9,769 nt of DNA from Marinagarivorans sp. UBA5868 (GTDB taxonomy: Bacteria; Pseudomonadota; Gammaproteobacteria; Pseudomonadales; Cellvibrionaceae), in the NCBI GenBank assembly GCA_002432095.1, contig DJFQ01000197.1:7954-17722 (forward strand), written 5' to 3'. The notes under the pieces were generated by a model. It was given only the letters and a program-made list of their open reading frames with translations, was not told the DNA's origin and ran no database searches. A program made the position numbers and the translations under genes. Below, one piece after another: positions 1-6,522 of this stretch. How positions within the stretch are numbered: position 1 is the first letter of the stretch; each line of letters begins with the position of its first letter.

Positions 1-755
1 CGTTTGGGGCGAGGGATACGACCGAAGTGCTTTTGGATGCGTTTGAGCATGGTGGCTTCGTCGAATTTACCGGCGACGGTAAGCACCGCGTTGTCAGGCT
101 GGTAGTAACGGCGGTAAAAATCCTGCAGCCGTTCGATGGAGACATTTTCGATATCCGAGCGCGCACCAATACTGGGTTTGCCGTTGTTATGCCAGCGGTA
201 AGCCGAAGCCATCATCCGTTGCATCAGTACGGTAAAGGGATTGTTTTCCGCACGCTCAAATTCGTTGCGCACCACCGACATTTCGCTGTCCAGATCCTTT
301 CTGGCGATAAACGAGTTAACCATCCGATCCGCTTCCAGGCGCAGCGCCCAGTCGATGTTGTCGTCGGTGGCAGCAAAGGTCTCGTAGTAATTAGTGCGAT
401 CGATCCAGGTGGTGCCGTTGGCTTCGGCGCCGCGGGCGCTCATCTCGGCGGGTACGTCTGGATGGTTCTTGCTGCCTTTGAACAACAGGTGCTCAAGCAG
501 ATGCGCCATGCCGGTTTCGCCATAATTTTCGTGCTTGGAGCCGACTTTGTAAGTGATATTAACGGTAGCGGTTTCTTTGCTCGGATCGGGAAACAGCAGC
601 ACCGTCAGCCCGTTCTTCAACCGGTATTCAGTAATGCCTTCAACCTCCGCGACCTGACTTACCCCGCGCGGCAGGGAAACCGGCTCAGCGACGCTGGCAA
701 AGCTGACCATCAGTAAAAACAAGCAGGTGAAACGGCGAATAAGCGCTGAGGGCAT
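1..755 (-). CDS. M16 family zinc metallopeptidase, exported (N-terminal 251 codons; 3' end outside window)
   Basis: Reading the minus strand from the ATG at 755 gives an open frame to the window edge. The start is set by an AAGGA ribosome site 6 bases upstream. Residues 1-23 form a signal peptide (basic MPSALIRR, hydrophobic core, likely SVA/EP cleavage), so the enzyme should be periplasmic or membrane-associated. The inverted zinc site HLLEH is at residues 85-89, and the third ligand Glu165 (in RNEFE) lies 76 residues further on, the usual M16 spacing. The family-typical ANGTTWIDRTNYYE stretch is at 112-125. All catalytic residues of an active M16 half are therefore present; the inactive second half would lie beyond the window. 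M16 proteases cut peptides and partly unfolded proteins inside a closed chamber. It is divergent from the RDD operon and shares its intergenic region, with no evidence of a shared function. Family call is firm; the substrate is unknown. Confidence 0.93.
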   Translation of the reverse strand, partial: MPSALIRRFTCLFLLMVSFASVAEPVSLPRGVSQVAEVEGITEYRLKNGLTVLLFPDPSKETATVNITYKVGSKHENYGETGMAHLLEHLLFKGSKNHPDVPAEMSARGAEANGTTWIDRTNYYETFAATDDNIDWALRLEADRMVNSFIARKDLDSEMSVVRNEFERAENNPFTVLMQRMMASAYRWHNNGKPSIGARSDIENVSIERLQDFYRRYYQPDNAVLTVAGKFDEATMLKRIQKHFGRIPRPK

Positions 756-794
756 CAGAATTCCTTGGCAGGTTGCAGATGAAGAAGGCGGTCG

Positions 795-822
795 AGTGTA
801 CCGATGCACGCGGGCGGCGCAA
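795..822 (-). promoter_or_regulatory. candidate sigma70 promoter for the M16 peptidase gene
   Basis: On the minus strand TTGCGC (822-817) and TACACT (800-795) are separated by 16 bases, and the -10-like box lies about 40 bases upstream of the start codon. Both boxes match consensus only partly (4 of 6 each), so this is a plausible but unproven promoter. Confidence 0.35.
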
Positions 823-829
823 GAGCGGT

Positions 830-895
830 GACACGGCTCGCAAACTATGCGACACGACTCACAAACTATGCGGTGACGCGACTCTCAAACAATTC
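830..895. repeat. three degenerate direct repeats of about 21 bases
   Basis: The copies are at 830-850, 851-871 and 875-895. Copies 1 and 2 abut and differ at two positions; copy 3 follows after 3 bases and is more diverged. The shared pattern is GAC-CG-CTC-CAAAC followed by an A/T-containing tail. They lie between the two candidate divergent promoters, upstream of both. They could be repeated binding sites for one regulator or simply a local slippage duplication; the sequence alone does not decide. Confidence 0.6.
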
Positions 896-933
896 GGCGC
901 GGCGAAAGTTCCACCGAGCCCTGGCCTGCTCGC

Positions 934-961
934 TTGACTCGGTTGCGATAGCCACTATTAT
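934..961 (+). promoter_or_regulatory. candidate sigma70 promoter of the RDD-SpoIIM-DUF4129-DUF4350-MoxR-DUF58 operon
   Basis: TTGACT (934-939) and TATTAT (956-961) each match the sigma70 consensus at 5 of 6 positions and are separated by 16 bases. The predicted start point is near 968, giving a leader of about 50 bases before the ATG at 1021. No comparably good promoter was noticed inside the operon, which suits a single transcript for all six genes. Confidence 0.55.
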
Positions 962-1020
962 CCAACAAGGCGCGCCCGCCTTCCCTTTGCAACCTACCCT
1001 CAAGGACGCTCGTCACCTTC

Positions 1021-1734
1021 ATGGATCAACACCCCACCATTGATACCCGTCAAACCCTGGAAACCCCGGAAGGCACCGACCTGTCCCTCTACCCCGCCGG
1101 ATTCTGGATTCGCAGTCTGGCCTACACCCTGGACTGGCTGCTGCGAATTGCCGTGGTTGTTGTGGCCGGCATCGTGTTGGGCGCCAGCGGTATGGGTCAG
1201 GGGCTGACGTTGGTGATTTATTTTCTGATGGAGTGGTTCTATCCGGTGATTTTTGAAGTCTGGCGTGGAGGCCAAACCATTGGCAAAAAATCTCTACACA
1301 TCAAAGTCATCAACGATGACGGCACACCTGTCACTTTTGCCGGTTCGCTGATCCGCAACCTGCTGCGCGTGGTGGATTTTCTGCCGGGGTTTTACGTGAC
1401 TGGCATCATCGCCAGCCTCTGTAATCGCCACTTTAAAAGGCTCGGCGACCTCGCCGCCGGCACCGTAGTGGTATACGCCAATTCGGTGGCCGCCAGTCCA
1501 GTGCTGGAAAGTGTCGGTAGCCGCCCGGTTCCGGATGGGTTCAACACCGATGAACAGCGCTTTTTACTGGCGTTCGCCCAGCGCAGCAGCACTATGAGTC
1601 CGGCGCGCCAGGCGGAGTTGGCCCAGGTGCTGGCGCCGGCGGTGGCTCCCGGTGATCCAGTGCTGGCGATCAAACAAATGGCCAATCACATCGTCGGCGA
1701 CCGGACGCAAAGCGCAAAAGGCCATCTGCTATGA
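1021..1734 (+). CDS. RDD family integral membrane protein, first gene of the operon
   Basis: The 237-residue protein has an RDD domain over about residues 25-152. The family signature appears as AGFWIRSLAYTLD (Arg31, Asp38), GQTIGKKSLHIKVI (85-97), RNLLRVVDFLP (Asp119) and KRLGDLAAGTVVVY (139-152). Hydrophobic segments lie near 38-55, 60-80 and 118-135. Residues 155-237 form a polar tail, probably cytoplasmic. RDD proteins are small polytopic membrane proteins of mostly unknown function; some have been proposed to move ions. An AAGGA sits 14 bases before the ATG, further than usual, but the start fits the domain, which begins only 25 residues in. The stop overlaps the SpoIIM start by 4 bases. 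Family call is secure; its role is inferred only from the operon. Confidence 0.9.
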   Translation: MDQHPTIDTRQTLETPEGTDLSLYPAGFWIRSLAYTLDWLLRIAVVVVAGIVLGASGMGQGLTLVIYFLMEWFYPVIFEVWRGGQTIGKKSLHIKVINDDGTPVTFAGSLIRNLLRVVDFLPGFYVTGIIASLCNRHFKRLGDLAAGTVVVYANSVAASPVLESVGSRPVPDGFNTDEQRFLLAFAQRSSTMSPARQAELAQVLAPAVAPGDPVLAIKQMANHIVGDRTQSAKGHLL

Positions 1735-2702
1735 AACAGGCCGCGTTCGAGCAACTCCACGCACCCACCTGGCGGGCACTTGAGGAACAACTGCGATTGT
1801 TGGAAAAAGGTGGCGATTACCCGCCGGCGGCGCAACAGCAGTTTGCCGCACTGTTCCGCAAAGTGTGTCACTTCCATGCACTGGCCCAGGAGCGCCACTA
1901 CAGCAGTTTTCTGGTGGATCACCTGGACAATCTGGTCACCCGCGCTCACCAGCAAATCTATCGCCGCAAGCATCCGATTCTGCAACCGCTGATCCAGTTC
2001 GTGGTGACGGACTTTCCCGTTCTGGTGAGGGCGGAAAAGCAGGCGGTCATGTGGGCGACACTGTTATTCGTCGCACCACTCCTGCTGTTTTTTATCGGCG
2101 CGCAGATTGCGCCGGAGCTGGTCTACACGGTACTCGCCCCCGAGCAGACCGCCGATATGGAATCCATGTACGACCCCGCCAACAAAGTGCTTGGCAAGGC
2201 GCGGGATTCGGATACCAACTGGGGCATGTTCGGTTTTTATATCTACAACAATATCTCCGTCGCTTTTCGTACTTTCGCCTCCGGTCTACTGTTGGGTGTC
2301 GGCAGCGGATTTTTCCTCACCTATAACGGAGCGCTTATCGGCGCCGTCGCCGCTCACCTCACCAACGTCGGCTTCACCACCACATTTTTCACCTTCGTGG
2401 TCGGCCACGGCAGTTTTGAGCTCACCGCCATAGTTCTGGCGGGAGCGGCTGGCCTAAAGCTGGGCTACAGCCTGCTGGTGCCAGGGCAGCTCACCCGATT
2501 GGAGTCGCTGAAGAATGCCAGCCACGTCGCCATCCGCTTGGTTTATGGGGTGATCCTGATGCTGGTGATCGCCGCATTTATCGAAGCCTTTTGGTCCTCC
2601 AACAATATTTTCGCTCCCTGGCAGAAATACACGGTCGGCGGGTTTCTCTGGCTGGTGGTTTTCGCCTATCTGATCCTTAGTGGGCGGAGACGCGCCGCAT
2701 GA
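1731..2702 (+). CDS. SpoIIM/DUF95 family membrane protein
   Basis: The 323-residue protein begins with a charged, probably helical cytoplasmic region (1-100), followed by about six hydrophobic segments near 106-125, 178-198, 200-224, 229-248, 268-287 and 302-317. Family-typical stretches are NNISVAFRTFASGLLLG (173-189), a YNG at 198-200 and GHGSFELTAIVLAGAAG (225-241). In Bacillus, SpoIIM works with the peptidoglycan hydrolases SpoIID and SpoIIP in engulfment. Neither partner is present here and nothing suggests sporulation, so the name marks ancestry of the fold only. It starts inside the RDD stop (ATGA overlap), with AAGG 9 bases upstream at 1718-1721. Its constant company with RDD, MoxR and DUF58 genes suggests a part in a membrane complex, which is inference. 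Confidence 0.9.
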   Translation: MKQAAFEQLHAPTWRALEEQLRLLEKGGDYPPAAQQQFAALFRKVCHFHALAQERHYSSFLVDHLDNLVTRAHQQIYRRKHPILQPLIQFVVTDFPVLVRAEKQAVMWATLLFVAPLLLFFIGAQIAPELVYTVLAPEQTADMESMYDPANKVLGKARDSDTNWGMFGFYIYNNISVAFRTFASGLLLGVGSGFFLTYNGALIGAVAAHLTNVGFTTTFFTFVVGHGSFELTAIVLAGAAGLKLGYSLLVPGQLTRLESLKNASHVAIRLVYGVILMLVIAAFIEAFWSSNNIFAPWQKYTVGGFLWLVVFAYLILSGRRRAA

Positions 2703-4198
2703 ATCTGGAGCAACTGCGCATCGCCATCCGACCGCGACGGGATTGGGAAGCGGTTGATCTCGGTTTGCGTATGGCCCAGCAATGGTGGTGGCCGATGCTG
2801 CGCGTGTGGCTGATCATCACGTCGCCGTGGCTGGTCGCCGCGTGCGTGATGCCGCCGGAGCATCAATGGCTGGTATCGCTCTGCCTCTGGTGGTGTAAAC
2901 CTTTGTTCGAACGCCCACTGTTGATGATCCTTAGCCAAGGCGTCTTTGGCGTCGAATTGACGACCCGCGAAGTCCTGCGCGCAACGCCGCGACTGTTTCT
3001 CAACCAAGTGTTTCTCAGTCTCACCTGGCGCCGGTTTAGCTTCACCCGCAGCATGGATCTTCCGGTCATCCAACTCGAAGGCCTGCACGGCGCAGAGCGC
3101 CGCGACCGCTTAAACGTGCTGCACCGGATCGACAGCGGCCCGGCCAGCTGGTTGACCATCATCGGTGTGCATGTGGAATCGTTTTTGATGCTGGCATGTG
3201 TCGCGCTGCTTGGAATTCTCATTCCCGAAGAAGTGGGCGCGGAGTTGTGGACTTGGGGTTTTTGGGGCGAGAGCCGCACCGGTGGCGCACTGCTGATACT
3301 GTTTGCCTACATCGCCATGGCCGTGGTGGGTCCGCTGTTTGTCGCCTGCGGCTTTTCCCTCTATCTCAATCGCCGGGTCAAGCTGGAGGGCTGGGATATC
3401 GAGATCGCCTTCAAGCGCATGGCGCAAAAACGCGGTTTGCCGACGGTGGCCATACTCGCCATAGCGGCGCTTTTACAACTGACACCTCCAATGCTGCCCT
3501 CGGCGCAGGCGCAATCCGAGCGCGAAGCGGTAAAAGAGGAAATTCTGGCCATCAAAAAAGGGCCGGATTTCCACCGTATGGAAACTCAACGGGTGATCAA
3601 GTCCACGGAAAAAAAAGAGGAAGAGATTGATTTCGACAAAGGTTTTTGGCGGGCGCTGATCGAGTTTCTCACTGGGGCAGGTTCTCTGGCCGCGGCGGTG
3701 GCGGGAATCGCGGAGCTCTTACTGTGGGCACTGGTGCTTTTGGGTATCGTGCTGCTGATTCTGAAATACGGTTCCTGGCTGGAGCGATTTCCGCAATTAC
3801 TGCCCCACCGACGCCGCCGGGAATATCGCCCGCAAACATTGTTCGGCATGGAAGTGACGAAAGAGTCCCTGCCGGACGATGTGAGCAGCGCAGCCCTCGC
3901 CTTGTGGCAGAAGGGCGAGCAGCGCCCGGCGCTGGCATTGCTCTATCGCGCCAGCCTCACCAGCTTGTTGACGGTGGGCGTAGCACTGCGCGAAGGCTCA
4001 ACAGAGCTGGAATGTCTTCGTCTCGCGGAGCGCCTGCAGCAGGAGCTGGGCATTCCGCAAACCTCGATCCGCTACTTTTCCGACCTAACCCGCGCCTGGC
4101 GCCGCCTGGCTTACGGACACCAGGCGCCTTCGGATGCGGAGGGCACGGCGCTCTGCCGGGACTGGGCCCAATATTGGCCGGAGGTGACCCGTGGCTAA
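2699..4198 (+). CDS. DUF4129 domain membrane protein
   Basis: The 499-residue protein has hydrophobic segments near 33-50, 54-68, 152-174, 196-223, 249-268 and 331-355. A charged stretch at 272-315 (EREAVKEEILAIKK, STEKKEEEID) separates the last two. A basic RRRRE patch (371-375) suggests that the C-terminal part is cytoplasmic. Residues about 390-490 match the DUF4129 pattern: predicted helices around LPDDVSSAALALWQKGEQRPALALLYRASL, ending near the stop; DUF4129 also occurs at the C-terminus of transglutaminase-like membrane proteins. No transglutaminase Cys-His-Asp core was seen. Start ATG 2699 overlaps the SpoIIM stop by 4 bases, with GGAG at 2686-2689. Its 3' end overlaps the next gene by 8 bases. 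Function is unknown; the cytoplasmic tail would be placed to meet the MoxR or DUF58 protein (inference). Confidence 0.82.
   Translation: MNLEQLRIAIRPRRDWEAVDLGLRMAQQWWWPMLRVWLIITSPWLVAACVMPPEHQWLVSLCLWWCKPLFERPLLMILSQGVFGVELTTREVLRATPRLFLNQVFLSLTWRRFSFTRSMDLPVIQLEGLHGAERRDRLNVLHRIDSGPASWLTIIGVHVESFLMLACVALLGILIPEEVGAELWTWGFWGESRTGGALLILFAYIAMAVVGPLFVACGFSLYLNRRVKLEGWDIEIAFKRMAQKRGLPTVAILAIAALLQLTPPMLPSAQAQSEREAVKEEILAIKKGPDFHRMETQRVIKSTEKKEEEIDFDKGFWRALIEFLTGAGSLAAAVAGIAELLLWALVLLGIVLLILKYGSWLERFPQLLPHRRRREYRPQTLFGMEVTKESLPDDVSSAALALWQKGEQRPALALLYRASLTSLLTVGVALREGSTELECLRLAERLQQELGIPQTSIRYFSDLTRAWRRLAYGHQAPSDAEGTALCRDWAQYWPEVTRG
4180..4184 (+). promoter_or_regulatory. ribosome binding site that fixes the GTG start of the DUF4350 gene
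   Basis: GGAGG lies 6 bases before the GTG at 4191, inside the end of the DUF4129 gene. No ATG lies near, so this strong site decides the GTG start and the 8-base overlap. Confidence 0.8.
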
Positions 4199-5492
4199 CT
4201 TGCGCGCGCGCCTGCCGCAACTGTTGGTCGTGCTTTTAGGGCTGTTGGTAGCGCTCTGGTACTACAACCTCGAATGGGAAGAAAAGGAAATTGATCTCGG
4301 CCCCAGTCTGGAGGCGCGCCGCAACCCGGTGCTGGCGTTGCAGCGATTGCTGGAATCTCGCGGCCAGACGGTGCAGTTCGTGCGCGGATTTGCCGGCTTG
4401 GAGCGCTTGCAATTCGCCGACATGACCGTCGGGCCAGACGATGCCCTGGTGCTGCTGAATACCGGACGCAACTTGCGTCAGCCCCAGGTGGATCGGCTGT
4501 GGCAATGGATGGAGGCCGGCGGCCGTGTGCTCGTAGCGGTGGATAACCCGCATTTCGACATGACCGCGCTGGATGACGACCCACTGCTCGACCAACTTGG
4601 TCTTGGCTTGGCCGGTCGTTATTGGGATGAATTGGCAGAGGAGGAGGACACTGAGGACGAAGAGGACGCGGATGCAGAATCACCCGCATCTTCAGAGGAA
4701 GATTCCGCCGATACCAGCGATACCAGCTCGGACACCGAGACAGACAAAAACGCAGACGATAATGCCGGCACCGAATGTCGTTGGCGCGACATCACCGTGC
4801 CGGTCACGCTGGACGCGCACGATGACGTTGATCTGCAGATGGAATTCGTCTCCGGCGTTTCCTTTACTGATATGGGTACCGAGGCGCGGATATTGTCCGC
4901 CTACGAGGAAAAACTCTTTCTGGTCCATCAGCGCGTAGGGGCCGGGGAAATTTACGCCATCCCAACCATGCAGGCGCTGCACAACGAGAATATCCACTGT
5001 GAGGACAACGCCTACGCAGTGTGGCAAATGCTCGACGGCAGCGACAATGTCTGGCTGATATTGAACGCCGACAGCCCCAGCTTTTGGCGGCACCTGTGGG
5101 AGTTGTCCGCATTTGGCTGTATTGCCCTGCTCGCCGCGCTGGCGATCTGGCTTTGGCATAAGGTGCCGCGTTTCGGCCCGGTATTGGAGCTGCACACAAC
5201 CGGCCGGCGCCAGTTCCTCGACCACATTCAGGCCACAGCTCAGTTTCTATTCCGCAAGCAGGGAAGCGCCGCGCTTATCACCCCGCTGCGGGAGGAGATT
5301 CTGCAAAAATTACGGCTGCGCCACCCCGGTTTCTCGCAACTCTCCACCGACGACCAAATCGCCAAAGTGGTACAGCTGAGCGGCATGAGCCGCACGGATG
5401 TTCAGCTGGCGCTTTACCGTCCCCTACCCGTGCCCGACTTGGCTTTTGTCGACATGGTGCAACGACTTCAACATCTCAGGAATGCTCTATGA
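4191..5492 (+). CDS. DUF4350 domain membrane protein with an acidic insertion
   Basis: The 433-residue protein starts at GTG. One membrane segment lies at about 9-25 and a second at 304-323. Arg residues before the first, EWEEKE after it and HK/R after the second put residues 26-303 on the periplasmic side by the positive-inside rule. The DUF4350 region spans about 38-125, including DALVLLNTGRNL (84-95) and WQWMEAGGRVLVAVDNP (104-120), like a Rossmann-type sheet. Residues 146-191 are an almost pure Asp/Glu/Ser/Thr tract (23 acids in 46). Cys196 and Cys270 are the only cysteines in the predicted periplasmic part and could pair. The C-terminal 110 residues are cytoplasmic and helical (HIQATAQFLFRKQGSAALI). 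It overlaps both neighbours and probably forms a complex with the other membrane proteins of the operon. Biochemical function is unknown. Confidence 0.85.
   Translation: MANLRARLPQLLVVLLGLLVALWYYNLEWEEKEIDLGPSLEARRNPVLALQRLLESRGQTVQFVRGFAGLERLQFADMTVGPDDALVLLNTGRNLRQPQVDRLWQWMEAGGRVLVAVDNPHFDMTALDDDPLLDQLGLGLAGRYWDELAEEEDTEDEEDADAESPASSEEDSADTSDTSSDTETDKNADDNAGTECRWRDITVPVTLDAHDDVDLQMEFVSGVSFTDMGTEARILSAYEEKLFLVHQRVGAGEIYAIPTMQALHNENIHCEDNAYAVWQMLDGSDNVWLILNADSPSFWRHLWELSAFGCIALLAALAIWLWHKVPRFGPVLELHTTGRRQFLDHIQATAQFLFRKQGSAALITPLREEILQKLRLRHPGFSQLSTDDQIAKVVQLSGMSRTDVQLALYRPLPVPDLAFVDMVQRLQHLRNAL
4626..4763 (+). repeat. low-complexity acidic coding tract with a 9-base tandem repeat
   Basis: This stretch encodes residues 146-191 of the DUF4350 protein, rich in Glu, Asp, Ser and Thr, with a single Lys. 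GATACCAGC occurs twice in tandem at 4710-4727, suggesting that slippage helped expand it. The tract separates the DUF4350 core from the following beta-rich periplasmic part. Confidence 0.75.
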
Positions 5493-6517
5493 CTTCTGTT
5501 CCCGGTAGCCCCGACACTTTGTCCGCGACCTCCGCCGGCAGCCCCGATCCAGAGGCTGCCGGCAACAGCGCTTTCGATCAGGCGTACAATCTGGTGCAAG
5601 CTTTGCGCGGCGAAATACAGAAAGTCCTCATCGGCCAGGGGGCGGTGGTGGATCAGGTGCTAATGGCACTTATCGCCCGCGGCCACGTATTGATCGAAGG
5701 TGTGCCTGGGTTAGGCAAGACTCTGTTGGTGCGCACCCTGGCTCAGTGCTTCGGCGGGCGCTTCGCGCGTATTCAGTTCACGCCGGATCTGATGCCTAGC
5801 GATGTCACCGGTCACGCTATGTTCAACATGAAAACCCAGGAATTTGAAATTCGCAAAGGCCCGGCTTTTACCAATTTGCTGCTGGCTGACGAGATCAACC
5901 GGGCGCCGGCTAAAACTCAGGCGGCGCTCTTAGAGGTGATGCAGGAAGGTCAGATCACCATCGAAGGTGGTTCTTATCCCGTCGATACCCCATTTATGGT
6001 GTTGGCGACTCAAAACCCTATCGAACAAGAGGGCACCTACCCGCTACCGGAGGCGGAACTCGACCGCTTTATGTTGAAAGTATTGATCCGCTACCCCGAG
6101 CGCATCGACGAAGAAAATATGCTGCTGCAGATCTGCAACGGTCCGGCGGAGGATCGGCCGGCGGTGCGCCAGCTGCTCAAACCCGCCCATGTACTCAGTC
6201 TGCAAAAGATCGCCCAACAAATCACGGTGGATCCGGCCATCGTTGAATACATCGTCAAGATCGCCCGGGCCACTCGTGATTGGCCCGGGGTTTCCCGCGG
6301 CGCCGGCCCTCGCGCGAGTATCGCCCTGCTCAACTGCGCCCGCGCTTATGCGCTGATGAACCACAATCGCTACGTCACCCCAGACGATGTCAAAGCCGTG
6401 GTCCTGCCGGCGCTGCGCCACCGCCTCTTGTTAGCCGCAGAGCTGGAGATTGAGGGGGTGTCCATCGACAAGGTGCTCACCGAGATCTGCCAAAGCATCC
6501 CGGCGCCGCGGCGATAA
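5489..6517 (+). CDS. MoxR family AAA+ ATPase
   Basis: The 342-residue protein is a complete MoxR ATPase of normal length. Walker A is GVPGLGKT at 71-78 (Lys77). Walker B is LLLADEIN at 130-137 (Asp134, Glu135). Sensor 1 is ATQNP at 173-177. The MoxR signature EQEGTYPLPEAELDRF is at 179-194, with Arg193 as candidate arginine finger. The sensor 2 region is GAGPRAS at 271-277 (Arg275). Residues 1-29 are a Ser/Pro/Ala-rich leader. MoxR proteins are hexameric cytoplasmic ATPases thought to mature or remodel protein complexes, usually with a vWA or DUF58 partner encoded next door, as here. Start ATG 5489 overlaps the previous stop by 4 bases, with AGGA 7 bases upstream. All residues needed for ATP binding and hydrolysis are present. 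The client is unknown; the membrane proteins of the operon are the natural candidates (inference). Confidence 0.96.
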   Translation: MTSVPGSPDTLSATSAGSPDPEAAGNSAFDQAYNLVQALRGEIQKVLIGQGAVVDQVLMALIARGHVLIEGVPGLGKTLLVRTLAQCFGGRFARIQFTPDLMPSDVTGHAMFNMKTQEFEIRKGPAFTNLLLADEINRAPAKTQAALLEVMQEGQITIEGGSYPVDTPFMVLATQNPIEQEGTYPLPEAELDRFMLKVLIRYPERIDEENMLLQICNGPAEDRPAVRQLLKPAHVLSLQKIAQQITVDPAIVEYIVKIARATRDWPGVSRGAGPRASIALLNCARAYALMNHNRYVTPDDVKAVVLPALRHRLLLAAELEIEGVSIDKVLTEICQSIPAPRR

Positions 6518-6522
6518 TTACT

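Noticed and set aside
27..716. Long plus-strand open frame of 229 codons
   Set aside because: It lies antisense to the M16 peptidase, whose frame has a signal peptide, ribosome site and full zinc motif. The plus-strand product shows no domain and is a shadow of high-GC coding DNA.
830..895. Triple repeat as a small CRISPR array
   Set aside because: The copies are adjacent, have no spacers of regular length, and there is no cas gene.
804..1043. 79-codon plus-strand frame across the divergent intergenic region
   Set aside because: It spans the repeat and the candidate promoter, has a repetitive product (TRLANYATRLTNY) that only reflects the 21-base repeat, and runs into the RDD gene in another frame.
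4195..4689. Minus-strand frames of 164 and 119 codons opposite the DUF4350 gene
   Set aside because: Both mirror the real gene and show Pro/Arg/Ala-rich products without family features.
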